Shown piece after piece: positions 1 to 6,843 of a stretch of DNA of 12,421 nt. A program made the position numbers and the translations under genes. The stretch's first letter is position 1. Each line of letters opens with the position of its first letter. The notes below the pieces were generated by a model, which was not told the DNA's origin, searched no databases, and was given only the letters and a program-made list of their open reading frames with translations. Source of the stretch: an uncultured Collinsella sp. Its GTDB lineage: Bacteria > Actinomycetota > Coriobacteriia > Coriobacteriales > Coriobacteriaceae. Where the stretch lies: assembly GCA_958429225.1 (NCBI GenBank), contig CAUAJB010000058.1, positions 1 to 12,421 on the forward strand, written 5' to 3'.

Positions 1-491
1 TCGTAGGGGCCAACGGGCTGGTCGAGCAGCTGGATAAATGCCGGGTCGACCGTATCGAGCTTGAGGATGTTGTCGTCGACCATCATGAGCGCATCGTGCA
101 CCTGGGGACGGTCGGCGCGCGTGCCGTTGGAAAGCACGGCAATCTTGGTGTTTGGGGCCAGCTGGTCGCGAAGCGCGACGGCACCGGCGATGGCCTGCGG
201 AAACTCCGGCGCGGCGGTGGGCTCGCCGTTGCCGGCAAACGTGATTACATCGGGCAGCTCACCCTCGATTGCCATCTCGTGCAGCTTGGCCTCGAGTGCA
301 TCGAGCACCACGGCAGCCGTGTTATAGGGCTCGTGGCAGGGGCGCTCGGCGTTGAGACCGTTCTCGCAGTAGATGCAGTCGAACGTGCAGATCTTACCGC
401 TCGCCGGCATCATGTTGACACCGAGCGAAAGGCCCAGACGGCGGCTGCGGACGGGCCCAAAGATGGGGCTGGCATTTAAAAACGTAGACAT
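1..491 (-). CDS. Radical SAM Fe-S protein, N-terminal part (runs off window)
   Basis: The reverse strand is open from 491 to the window edge, giving 163 codons of a longer protein. Residues 11-24 (FGPVRSRRLGLSLG) match the opening of the COG0731-type radical SAM oxidoreductases. C35, C39 and C42 in KICTFDCIYCENG form the CxxxCxxC motif that binds the [4Fe-4S] cluster and S-adenosylmethionine. TFAGNGEPT around residues 88-96 is the glycine-rich SAM-binding strand, and LSNGT follows. Two ATGs are possible, at 497 and 491. AAGGAG (complement of 501-506) lies 3 bases before the first and 9 before the second, so 491 is preferred. It is divergent from the hydrolase at 717. The substrate cannot be told from this fragment; the family includes TYW1-like and uncharacterised enzymes. 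The family call is firm, the function is not. Confidence 0.88.
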   Translation of the reverse strand, partial: MSTFLNASPIFGPVRSRRLGLSLGVNMMPASGKICTFDCIYCENGLNAERPCHEPYNTAAVVLDALEAKLHEMAIEGELPDVITFAGNGEPTAAPEFPQAIAGAVALRDQLAPNTKIAVLSNGTRADRPQVHDALMMVDDNILKLDTVDPAFIQLLDQPVGPY

Positions 492-522
492 AGGCATATG
501 CTCCTTGGGACAGTTGAGCTTA

Positions 523-531
523 AGCATAGCA
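523..531 (-). promoter_or_regulatory. Possible extended -10 promoter for the radical SAM gene
   Basis: Read on the minus strand, TGCTATGCT fits an extended -10 (TGn followed by TATGCT, 4 of 6 matches to TATAAT). It lies about 30 bases upstream of the preferred ATG at 491. I see no good -35 at 16-18 bases, which an extended -10 may not need. The call is weak. Confidence 0.28.
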
Positions 532-716
532 TCGCCGCTAATGCGTGGTTTGGGCTTGTGCTTTACAGGTTTCGATTTTTCGCTCTGCTTTCGATGCCGT
601 GTCATGAAAGGTTTCGAGTCAGGTACAGTTAATCTGTTAACAAAGCGCAAGACGATGAGGACCTGTCCGGCCCTGCTGGCCTGCGTCTGGATGGGCATTG
701 ATGATGGGAACACAGT

Positions 717-1514
717 ATGGATTTTACAGTCGAGAATGCGGGCACCACGATCGCCTGCCGCGAGTATGCCAGCCCGGATGTATCGTCCGATACACCCGCC
801 TTGGTGTGCGTGCACGGTGCGTGCGTCGACGGTGTCTTTTTTGACGGCATCGCCCGCGAGCTCGCCTGCGACTATCGCGTCATTGCTTACGACCGCCGCG
901 GTTGCGGCGAGAGCGGTGACGCTGCAGATGGACGCTACGACCTCGCCGTCCAGGCCGCCGACCTGCAGGCCGTTATTGAGCATATTGGCGCTCCGGCAAA
1001 CGTGCTCGCGCACAGTGCCGGTACGCTGGTGACGCTGGAGCTTCTCCGTGCAAACCCCGCCATAATCTCGCGTGCGATCTTGCACGAACCCGCCGTGACA
1101 AACGAGGGCGCCGGTCTGGGCGCGGCCCCGGTTTTGCTCGAGATGATCGCCGCGGGAAAGGTCTCCAGGGCATTGCGGGCCTTCCTTGGCGCCATCGGCG
1201 ATTCGGACCCTGAGGCCCCCAAGTTAACCGAGGCGGAAGCCAAACATGCCCTACGCAACGGCCGCAGTTTCATGGCAAACGAATACGGGATTACTATGAC
1301 CTGCGTTCCCGATTGGGATAGCGTCCGCGCGTCAAGAACGGTGAACGCCGTGCTTTTGGGCGAGCTTTCGGTCGGTACACCCCGCGAGGCGGGCACGAGG
1401 GTGGCGGCTGAGCTTTTGGACTGTCCACTCGTAATGGTTCCCGGCGCGCACAACGGCCTACGCGATCGACCGGCAGCGGCTGCCCGGGCTGTCCGTGGCA
1501 TCCTGGGGCTCTAG
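717..1514 (+). CDS. Alpha/beta-fold hydrolase
   Basis: A 265-residue protein, the usual length for a single-domain alpha/beta hydrolase with a small cap. VCVHG at residues 30-34 is the oxyanion-hole HG motif. AYDRRGCGESG (57-67) is the conserved segment after strand 4. The nucleophile elbow is A98-H99-S100-A101-G102, with alanine in place of the common first glycine and Ser100 as the nucleophile. PGAHNG (242-247) supplies the likely catalytic His245. The acid is less clear; E216 in LLGELS sits at about the right place. There is no signal peptide, so it should act in the cytoplasm. The ribosome binding site (TGATGGG, about 8 bases before ATG) is weak. The gene stands alone, divergent from the radical SAM gene, so context does not reveal a substrate (ester, lactone or other). 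Confidence 0.87.
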   Translation: MDFTVENAGTTIACREYASPDVSSDTPALVCVHGACVDGVFFDGIARELACDYRVIAYDRRGCGESGDAADGRYDLAVQAADLQAVIEHIGAPANVLAHSAGTLVTLELLRANPAIISRAILHEPAVTNEGAGLGAAPVLLEMIAAGKVSRALRAFLGAIGDSDPEAPKLTEAEAKHALRNGRSFMANEYGITMTCVPDWDSVRASRTVNAVLLGELSVGTPREAGTRVAAELLDCPLVMVPGAHNGLRDRPAAAARAVRGILGL

Positions 1515-1664
1515 CAGCCGCAATAGCCAAAGCGGGCTTCACCCGCAGACGTTTCGGCCGTGCTAACAAATGTGTTCAAAACCTCACGCCTGCGGCTTCA
1601 ATCGCGCCGTCTGCCAACTCATAAAAATGTAACAGCATTCACGTGCTTACCTGCATCGACAAGG

Positions 1665-1680
1665 TGTTACCCTTGTAACA
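1665..1680. promoter_or_regulatory. Dyad TGTTAC-N4-GTAACA, possible operator of the HD-GYP gene
   Basis: A perfect 6-base dyad with a CCTT spacer sits 45 bases upstream of the ATG at 1726. The word TGTAACA is repeated in the same orientation at 1628-1634, 46 bases earlier. The flanking AAGG (1661-1664) can also pair with the CCTT spacer, giving two alternative hairpins. The spacing fits a protein binding site near a promoter. No convincing -35/-10 pair was found, and the binding factor is unknown. Confidence 0.4.
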
Positions 1681-1725
1681 TTTGGAACCCACCGCTACCA
1701 TGCGAAACTATCGAAAGGGCCCCAT

Positions 1726-3606
1726 ATGCTCAATAATCACGAGGTCAATCTAACCGACGAGGAGGCTGCCGCTGAAGTCGCCCGCGTCGCGAAGACCTAC
1801 CCCGTGGTGCGTTTGCTGTCGGCCGATCAGATTAAGAGCGAGCCTAACTGCTTGCTCGCCGGCGATCGCTGCCCTTGTCTGCGTCAGTTGAGTCTTGAGG
1901 CCTTGGCAGACTCCGATGAGGTGTCGGAGCAACTGCTCAACGATGGTGTTGAGTACCGCGCCCGTCTGCGCCCTCTAAAGGTCGAGGGCGAGCCTCGCGT
2001 CTTGCTGATGGTACGTCCGATCGATGAGCAGGAGGCCGCAGAAGAGGACCTTGTCTACACCGACGTGCTGACGAGTGTGCGCAATCGCCGATATTACGAA
2101 GAAAAGCTTCGTAGCGCCCGCATGAAGGCCGGCGTGGCGGTGATCGACCTTGATGATTTTAGGGTCTTCAACGATACGTGTGGCCGCCATGCCGGCGACC
2201 TTGCGCTCGGTGCTGTAGCGACAGCCATACGCAGCGGTATTCGTTCGACTGACGAGCTTGTGCGCTATGGCTGCGACAAGTTTGTGGTCGTCATGCCCGA
2301 TATTCCCTCCGATGACTTTACCCGTCGCCTGCATCAGGTATCCGATGCCGTTCATTCCACGGTTATTCCGGGCCATGAGTACGTGAGCTTGACGGCATGT
2401 GTTGGTGGCGTTCGCATTCATGGCGAGACGGTCGACGAGGGCGTTGGCCGCGCTGTCCAGTTACTGAGCCGCGCTAAGGCAAAAGCCGGTACGGTCGTGA
2501 CCGATTCCGATTCCATCGAGGCCTTCCAAAGCGAAAAGCCTTTGGTGCTTATTATCGATGACTCCGAGATGAACCGAGCCATTCTCAACGAGATGCTCAA
2601 GGACGAGTATTGCATCCTCGAGGCCGATAACGGTCGTACGGCGCTCGACATGGTCGACCGCTATGGCGATAAGTTGTCGCTCGTGCTGCTGGATATTGTG
2701 ATGCCGGGCATAAGCGGCGTTGAGGTGCTGGCCGATCTGTCGCGCCGATCGGGTATCGACAATCTGCCTGTCATCATGATTTCGAGCGAAGATTCCGATG
2801 ATATGGTTCTGCGCGCGTATGAGCTGGGCGCCTCGGACTATATCAGCCGTCCATTTGACTCCCGTGTCGTACGCCGCCGTGTAAGCAACACTATCCGCCT
2901 ATACGCCAAACAGCGCCGCCTGACGAGCCTGCTGTCCCAGCAGTACAACGAGCGCGTCAAGAACAGTCGCATGCTCATCGACATCATGGCTGGCGTCATG
3001 GAGCTTCGCAATGGCGAGAGCGGCAGGCACGTTACGAATATCGAAAAGCTGACCGAGCTGCTGCTGGACTGTCTGGTCCAGCGTAGCGACACCATCTTCC
3101 TCGACAATGAGGAGCGCTCCACGATTGCCTTGGCTTCGGCGCTGCACGATATCGGCAAGATGTCGATTGACGATGCGATCCTCAACAAACCCGGGCGTCT
3201 TACGCCCGAGGAGTTCGAGATTATGAAGACGCATACCACGATCGGCGCCGACATGTTGCTTGAGCTGGGCCGTCATCACGTCGGCAATGCGCTTATGGAA
3301 TATGCGTACCAGATTGCGCGTTGGCATCACGAGCGCTGGGATGGCAGGGGTTATCCTGATGGCCTTAAGGGCGACGAAATACCCATTGCCGCACAGGTGG
3401 TCTCGGTGGCCGATGTGTACGATGCTCTGACGAGCGTGCGCGTGTACAAGGACGCTATCCCGCACAAGGAGGCAATCCAGATGATTCTGGACGGTAAGTG
3501 CGGCACCTTTAACCCGCTGTTGCTCGACTGCCTGCTCGAGGTGCAAGACCGTATTGCCGAGACGTTGGCACGCCCCGCCGATATCGCCGCGTTTCCCACG
3601 ATTTAG
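1726..3606 (+). CDS. Degenerate GGDEF - receiver - HD-GYP signalling protein (c-di-GMP phosphodiesterase type)
   Basis: A 626-residue soluble protein. Residues 1-108 are an unrecognised N-terminal region with a cysteine cluster (C42, C49, C51). Residues 110-260 are a GGDEF fold: YTDVLTSVRNRR, then D141/D143 and N149-D150. The signature is Y181-G-C-D-K-F186 instead of GGDEF, so cyclase activity is probably lost. Residues 271-385 are a receiver domain with acidic pocket D278/D279, phospho-acceptor D323 and S353/S354. The conserved lysine is arginine (R375 in DYISRPF). Residues 412-615 are a complete HD-GYP domain: H435, H474-D475, K478, H503, H534-H535, G542-Y-P544 and D563. HD-GYP domains hydrolyse cyclic di-GMP. 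GAAAGGG (1713-1719) lies 6 bases before the ATG. The HPt gene 23 bases downstream suggests control by phosphotransfer to D323. Architecture is clear; activity is inferred. Confidence 0.93.
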   Translation: MLNNHEVNLTDEEAAAEVARVAKTYPVVRLLSADQIKSEPNCLLAGDRCPCLRQLSLEALADSDEVSEQLLNDGVEYRARLRPLKVEGEPRVLLMVRPIDEQEAAEEDLVYTDVLTSVRNRRYYEEKLRSARMKAGVAVIDLDDFRVFNDTCGRHAGDLALGAVATAIRSGIRSTDELVRYGCDKFVVVMPDIPSDDFTRRLHQVSDAVHSTVIPGHEYVSLTACVGGVRIHGETVDEGVGRAVQLLSRAKAKAGTVVTDSDSIEAFQSEKPLVLIIDDSEMNRAILNEMLKDEYCILEADNGRTALDMVDRYGDKLSLVLLDIVMPGISGVEVLADLSRRSGIDNLPVIMISSEDSDDMVLRAYELGASDYISRPFDSRVVRRRVSNTIRLYAKQRRLTSLLSQQYNERVKNSRMLIDIMAGVMELRNGESGRHVTNIEKLTELLLDCLVQRSDTIFLDNEERSTIALASALHDIGKMSIDDAILNKPGRLTPEEFEIMKTHTTIGADMLLELGRHHVGNALMEYAYQIARWHHERWDGRGYPDGLKGDEIPIAAQVVSVADVYDALTSVRVYKDAIPHKEAIQMILDGKCGTFNPLLLDCLLEVQDRIAETLARPADIAAFPTI

Positions 3607-3629
3607 TTTGACCAAAGGAGTTTTAATCC

Positions 3630-3986
3630 ATGATTTCCATGCGTGAGGCGTATGAGAAGATCGGCGCCAATTATGATGACGCGTGCGCTCGGCTGATGGG
3701 CGAGGAAATGCTTGCCCGCTTTGCCCTCAAGTTTTTGGATGACGAGAGCATAGACAAGCTGGAGGCCGCCATGGCGGCGGGAGACGCCAAGAGCGCGTTT
3801 ATGGCAGCGCATACGCTCAAGGGCGTGAGTCAGAATCTGGGATTCGATAATCTGTACGAGCCTGCGGTCGTGGTGACCGAAGCGCTACGTGGCGCTGATG
3901 CCGTTGACGGCGCTCGCGAGGGAATGCATGCGCTGCAGCAGCAATATGCGGCTACGATGTCGGCCCTGCGCGAGGTGGCTGAATAA
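3630..3986 (+). CDS. Histidine phosphotransfer (HPt) domain protein
   Basis: A 118-residue, all-helical protein with the HPt signature AAHTLKGVSQNLGF; H61 is the expected phosphorylated histidine and K64-G65 the conserved partners. HPt proteins are shuttles in multi-step phosphorelays, passing phosphate between receiver domains. The length is that of a lone HPt domain, with no kinase or receiver attached. AAAGGAG (3614-3620) lies 9 bases before the ATG at 3630. The alternative ATG at codon 4 would be too far from it. The gene begins 23 bases after the HD-GYP gene with no terminator between, so the two are almost certainly co-transcribed. The receiver domain of that neighbour is the obvious partner. 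No histidine kinase lies in the window, so the phosphate source must be elsewhere. A nested hairpin follows 24 bases after the stop. Confidence 0.9.
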   Translation: MISMREAYEKIGANYDDACARLMGEEMLARFALKFLDDESIDKLEAAMAAGDAKSAFMAAHTLKGVSQNLGFDNLYEPAVVVTEALRGADAVDGAREGMHALQQQYAATMSALREVAE

Positions 3987-4010
3987 GAGCTTGCGAGCCT
4001 TGATGACTAT

Positions 4011-4074
4011 GAGAGTGGATAATCTCCCGTTTTAGGCCCGGTGGCGGCCTCAAAGTGGGAGATTATCCACTCTC
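4011..4074. repeat. Nested 18-bp perfect inverted repeat
   Basis: The outer arms GAGAGTGGATAATCTCCC (4011-4028) and its exact complement (4057-4074) enclose 28 bases. Within them AGGCC (4034-4038) and GGCCT (4046-4050) form a second, inner stem. A related word, GTCCAAAAATCCACGCTC (4086-4103), follows 11 bases later and matches the right arm at 11 of 18 positions. The element lies between the HPt gene and the DUF2975-like gene. It could terminate or stabilise the upstream mRNA, but there is no U-run after the stem. The size and nested shape look more like a dispersed intergenic repeat than a simple terminator. Confidence 0.85.
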
Positions 4075-4163
4075 GTTCGATATGTGTCCAAAAATCCACG
4101 CTCACCCCTCCGGGTTAGTAAATGGCCTATGCGCACTGGCGGGGCTTTCCGCATGCAATCAAT

Positions 4164-4195
4164 ATCGTTGTTCGATAAACTGTTCGAATAACGAT
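4164..4195. promoter_or_regulatory. Imperfect 12-bp dyad upstream of the DUF2975-like gene, candidate operator
   Basis: ATCGTTGTTCGA (4164-4175) and TCGAATAACGAT (4184-4195) are complementary at 11 of 12 positions around an 8-base spacer. The dyad ends 21 bases before the preferred ATG at 4217, so it would sit in the promoter or leader. An XRE regulator is encoded two genes into this unit, so autoregulation through this site is a reasonable guess. The words CGATAA/TTATCG recur around the promoter of the ABC genes at 5208-5243. Confidence 0.42.
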
Positions 4196-4216
4196 CGAGT
4201 CGATGAGGGTGAGTGT

Positions 4217-4777
4217 ATGTCTAACAGCGTTCAGCGTATGGCCAAGGCGGGCGAAAATATCAGGAAGCTTGGCTTTTGCATGGCAGCCGTTTTTGCAGGG
4301 ATGCTCGTCGCTTTTGCCGCGTTGGTTGTTTACGTGATCTGGTATGCGGTTGCAAACGTTGCCTCTGTCGATTCTTTCGGCGTCGTGACGCTTCTCGATG
4401 GCGGGTGCATCGTTATCCCAAGCGGACTGTGCCTGGCACTCGTCGTGGGTATTTCGCTTGTCGTTCTGTGTGGGATCAGCCGTAACATCTCGCGAGGCGT
4501 CTCGCCCTTTACCAAGACGCATGTGCGGCTTATCCGTGTTCTTGCGCTTGCCTTTGCTGTTAACGCCGCGGTTTCGCTTATTGGTGCCTACGGATCGGTC
4601 AATCTTACCATTGGTGGGCTGGAGCTTTACGTCGTGCCTCATTCCTTCGTTATTGAGATTTGCCAAGGCGTTGCCTTTGATGCGGGGTCGCTTATCGGCG
4701 CGGCTGTCTGTCTGTGTATCTCGGTGATCTGGAGTTATGCCTCGCTGCTCCAAGAGCAGTCTGACGAGCTTGTGTAG
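4217..4777 (+). CDS. DUF2975-like four-helix membrane protein
   Basis: 186 residues from the ATG at 4217. An upstream in-frame GTG at 4055 would add 54 residues, but these lie inside the inverted repeat and lack hydrophobic or domain character; GAGGG (4205-4209) supports 4217. Four hydrophobic segments are visible at about 19-46, 67-87, 105-126 and 155-177. The loop ISRNISRGVSPFTKTHVRLI (87-106) resembles the DUF2975 signature, in which a cytoplasmic loop with G-x-PF precedes the third helix. DUF2975 proteins are uncharacterised membrane proteins commonly encoded beside YozG-type XRE regulators, which is the arrangement here (8-base gap). The pairing suggests a membrane partner that senses a signal or controls the regulator; that is inference. 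The family call rests on layout and this loop. Confidence 0.77.
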   Translation: MSNSVQRMAKAGENIRKLGFCMAAVFAGMLVAFAALVVYVIWYAVANVASVDSFGVVTLLDGGCIVIPSGLCLALVVGISLVVLCGISRNISRGVSPFTKTHVRLIRVLALAFAVNAAVSLIGAYGSVNLTIGGLELYVVPHSFVIEICQGVAFDAGSLIGAAVCLCISVIWSYASLLQEQSDELV

Positions 4778-4785
4778 GAGGAAGC

Positions 4786-5115
4786 ATGAGCTATCTCATC
4801 ATCGAGCTTGAGACGCAGCTACTTAAGACCGGAAAGACCAGTGCTGATCTGATTCGTGCCACGGGGCATACTCCGGCTAATATTTCTAAGCTAAGAAACG
4901 GAAAAATTAAAGCTATTCGCCTTAAGACGCTTCTCGATATTTGCGATGAACTTGACTGTCAACCGGGAGATATTATTCGGCGGGTGAGTGAGAAAGAGCT
5001 TGAGGAGCTTATTGTTGAGCGTGCAAAAAATGTCGTGAGGCAGATGCGGAATGGTGGAGGCAATGAGGCGTCGCTTCCGACATCAGTCTTCGCTGTAGAT
5101 TTGAGCGACGAGTAG
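4786..5115 (+). CDS. XRE-family (YozG-like, HTH_26) transcriptional regulator
   Basis: A 109-residue protein with a compact helix-turn-helix at about 7-64. DLIRATGHTPANISKLRNGK (21-40) is the DNA-reading unit, followed by AIRLKTLLDICDELDCQPGDII. The LDCQPGDI ending is typical of the YozG/HTH_26 subgroup of Cro/CI-like regulators. Residues 65-109 add a charged helix and a tail beyond the usual ~70 residues. The stop codon of the preceding gene is part of the ribosome binding site (TAGGAGG), and the start lies 8 bases later, so translation is coupled to the DUF2975-like protein. The unit ends in a strong terminator, 37 bases after the stop. Its likely targets are its own promoter region (dyad at 4164-4195) and possibly the ABC exporter next door. 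DNA binding is secure; the targets are inferred. Confidence 0.88.
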   Translation: MSYLIIELETQLLKTGKTSADLIRATGHTPANISKLRNGKIKAIRLKTLLDICDELDCQPGDIIRRVSEKELEELIVERAKNVVRQMRNGGGNEASLPTSVFAVDLSDE

Positions 5116-5152
5116 CATAGAGCGAACAGCTATAACGAAATATCAGTGTAAC

Positions 5153-5190
5153 GGGACCCGTGTCTAACACGGGTCCCTTCTTTATTAATT
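5153..5190 (+). terminator. Intrinsic terminator of the DUF2975/XRE unit
   Basis: GGGACCCGTGT (5153-5163) and ACACGGGTCCC (5167-5177) form a perfect 11-bp stem with a CTA loop. TTCTTTATTAATT follows directly. This is a textbook rho-independent terminator and separates the regulator unit from the ABC genes. Confidence 0.92.
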
Positions 5191-5193
5191 ATC

Positions 5194-5222
5194 TTGACAA
5201 ATATGAGTTATCGAAAAACAAT
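5194..5222 (+). promoter_or_regulatory. Sigma70-type promoter of the ABC exporter
   Basis: A perfect TTGACA (5194-5199), a 17-base spacer and AACAAT (5217-5222, 4 of 6 matches). It lies just after the terminator and 38 bases before the ATG at 5261. TTATCG (5208-5213) in the spacer and CGATAA (5238-5243) downstream form a separated dyad around the -10, a position suited to a repressor. Confidence 0.6.
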
Positions 5223-5260
5223 AACAACTAGGAAAAACGATAAAGAAAAGAAGGAACGAT

Positions 5261-6022
5261 ATGAGCGGTTTTGCTATCAAGCAGAACGGGAGGCCAATGA
5301 ATGCATCAGCGATAAAGCTGTCAAAGGTGTCAAAGCGCTACGGGAAACGGCGCGTTTTGCATGACGTTTCCTTCGAGGTGCATCAGTCTGAGCTTTGTGC
5401 CCTTGTTGGTGCAAACGGTGCGGGCAAAAGCACGCTTATTAAAATAGTGCTGGGCCTCTGCGAGCCATCGTCGGGGAGCGTGGAGCTCTTTGGAGGCAAA
5501 TCAAAAAGAGAGCTTGGCTTGATGCGGACGCGTGTCGGCTATGTGCCAGATTCCAGCGGAGCATACCAATCCCTCAGTGCGGTTGAGAATCTCCAAATCC
5601 GATGTTTGGAATGGGGGCTTGATGCGAATCGTGAGATTTCTCGCGTTTTGAGCCTAGTCGGGCTGGACGTCGAAGAGAAAAAGAGCGTGAGCAGTTTTTC
5701 TCTGGGAATGAAACGGCGGCTGGATATAGCTACGGCTTTGTTGAGTGACACTGATCTGCTTATTTTTGATGAGCCAGCAAACGGGTTGGACCCGCTGGGC
5801 ATCGAGAGTATATGGGCCCTTATCGGTCGATTGAATCGAGAACAGGGTAAGACCATGCTCATCTCTAGCCATGATTTGGATGAGTTGGCATCGGTTGCAA
5901 CAAGCTGCCTGTTTCTTCACGACGGCGAACTGCTGAAAAAGGAATCGATGGATGTCATAAGGGATGAGGCGTCGTCCCTAAAAGAGTATTACAGGCGCTT
6001 GATGAAGGCGGTCTCGCTATGA
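5261..6022 (+). CDS. ABC transporter ATP-binding protein (BcrA-like exporter type)
   Basis: A 253-residue cytoplasmic ATPase. Walker A is GANGAGKST (50-58), the signature is SFSLGMKRRLDIA (145-157), Walker B is LLIFDEP (166-172) with D170 and E171, and the switch histidine is H204 in SSHD. The FSLGM form of the signature and the Q-loop region GYVPDSSG are usual in exporters of the bacitracin/lantibiotic-resistance and ABC-2 classes rather than importers. AAGGA (5251-5255) precedes the ATG at 5261. A second ATG at 5297 has GGGAGG (5288-5293) three bases before it and would begin next to the first conserved strand, so the true start is uncertain by 12 codons. The stop overlaps the next ATG (ATGA), so it is translated together with the permeases. 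It powers the two membrane proteins that follow. Confidence 0.93.
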   Translation: MSGFAIKQNGRPMNASAIKLSKVSKRYGKRRVLHDVSFEVHQSELCALVGANGAGKSTLIKIVLGLCEPSSGSVELFGGKSKRELGLMRTRVGYVPDSSGAYQSLSAVENLQIRCLEWGLDANREISRVLSLVGLDVEEKKSVSSFSLGMKRRLDIATALLSDTDLLIFDEPANGLDPLGIESIWALIGRLNREQGKTMLISSHDLDELASVATSCLFLHDGELLKKESMDVIRDEASSLKEYYRRLMKAVSL

Positions 6023-6843
6023 AGCGGGCGATCCATCCCGTAAAGGCAGATATGATGCGTTTGCACAGGATGTTTCCGGCGAAGTTTGGTCTTGCGTTTA
6101 TGCTGGCGTTCGGCCTTCTCTTCGGCATCTTTCTAAAAAACGGAACAACGTTGCTCGCCTTTGGCAATAGCGTTTTTGGGGAGGATATTGGCTTCTGCTG
6201 GAATGTAATTGATCCTTCTGCACCCGATGAGTCCCTTGTGCGCAGTGCTTTTGCCGGCACCTCTCTGTTCGTTCCGCTCATCGTTTGCCTGGCGATTTTA
6301 CAGGAGCGCGGCTATGAAGAGGGATACCGAATTTCTTCAGCAAGAGGTCTTACCCGCTTTAATGGGGTCCTAGCACATGTGTTTTCGTCTGCTTTAATAA
6401 TTGGCGCAGCATATAGTGCGCTTTGCCTTCTTCTTTTTGCAATAGCCATAATACGTGGTGGGCAAAGCTGTGCGCACGACATGCTGGCTGCATTTTTGCC
6501 TGCGATGATAATCAACGCCGTATTGGTGATATCGGTTGCGTTGGAGACGGTGACCATCTATCGGATTACAAGCAGCGCCGTATTTAGCGGGGCTGTGGCA
6601 ATAATCGGATTTGTCATGAGCTTGACGCTCTACGGAACTTACCTTCAGACGCCCATACCATCCTTGCGATGGATCTTCCTCCTTCCAGGGCCGTACCTTG
6701 GAGTCGGATGTGCCCTTGGGTATAGCGATATGGGTCAGCTGATACTTCTGGAATATGGCGTGGCAGCCAGCTGTCTATCGGTATTGATTTACGCTCTCGT
6801 GAGCTTTCGCGCTGGGGGTGTGCTCAATGGCTCGTCAGATTAA
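6019..6843 (+). CDS. ABC-2 type permease, first subunit
   Basis: 274 residues with about six hydrophobic segments (roughly 21-39, 77-95, 118-146, 156-178, 183-207, 243-262). A long extracytoplasmic loop lies between the first two. RGYEEGYRISSARGLTR (97-113) is the amphipathic coupling-helix region typical of ABC-2 permeases, where E..G and S.G..R contact the ATPase. The gene overlaps the ATPase gene by 4 bases and the next permease gene by 17, so the three form one translational unit. A similar motif in the next protein (SGFIEEPWGLSAARGGKR) shows the two permeases are paralogues. The ATPase-plus-two-permeases layout matches LanFEG-like and bacitracin-type immunity exporters, but no peptide gene is nearby, so the substrate is unknown. 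Confidence 0.85.
   Translation: MKRAIHPVKADMMRLHRMFPAKFGLAFMLAFGLLFGIFLKNGTTLLAFGNSVFGEDIGFCWNVIDPSAPDESLVRSAFAGTSLFVPLIVCLAILQERGYEEGYRISSARGLTRFNGVLAHVFSSALIIGAAYSALCLLLFAIAIIRGGQSCAHDMLAAFLPAMIINAVLVISVALETVTIYRITSSAVFSGAVAIIGFVMSLTLYGTYLQTPIPSLRWIFLLPGPYLGVGCALGYSDMGQLILLEYGVAASCLSVLIYALVSFRAGGVLNGSSD

Noticed and set aside
628..641. Palindrome GTTAA-TCTG-TTAAC upstream of the hydrolase gene
   Set aside because: Arms of 5 bp in an AT-rich spot are expected by chance, and no promoter could be placed around it.
1532..1546. Hairpin GCGGG-CTTCA-CCCGC after the hydrolase gene
   Set aside because: The stem is only 5 bp and no T-run follows, so it is too weak to call a terminator.
2899..3615. 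238-codon open frame on the minus strand opposite the HD-GYP domain
   Set aside because: It is antisense to a domain with all metal ligands conserved and has no start signal or motif of its own.
4055..4216. GTG-started extension of the DUF2975-like gene
   Set aside because: The extra 54 residues would be translated from inside the inverted repeat, show no domain or membrane character, and the ATG at 4217 has a better ribosome binding site.
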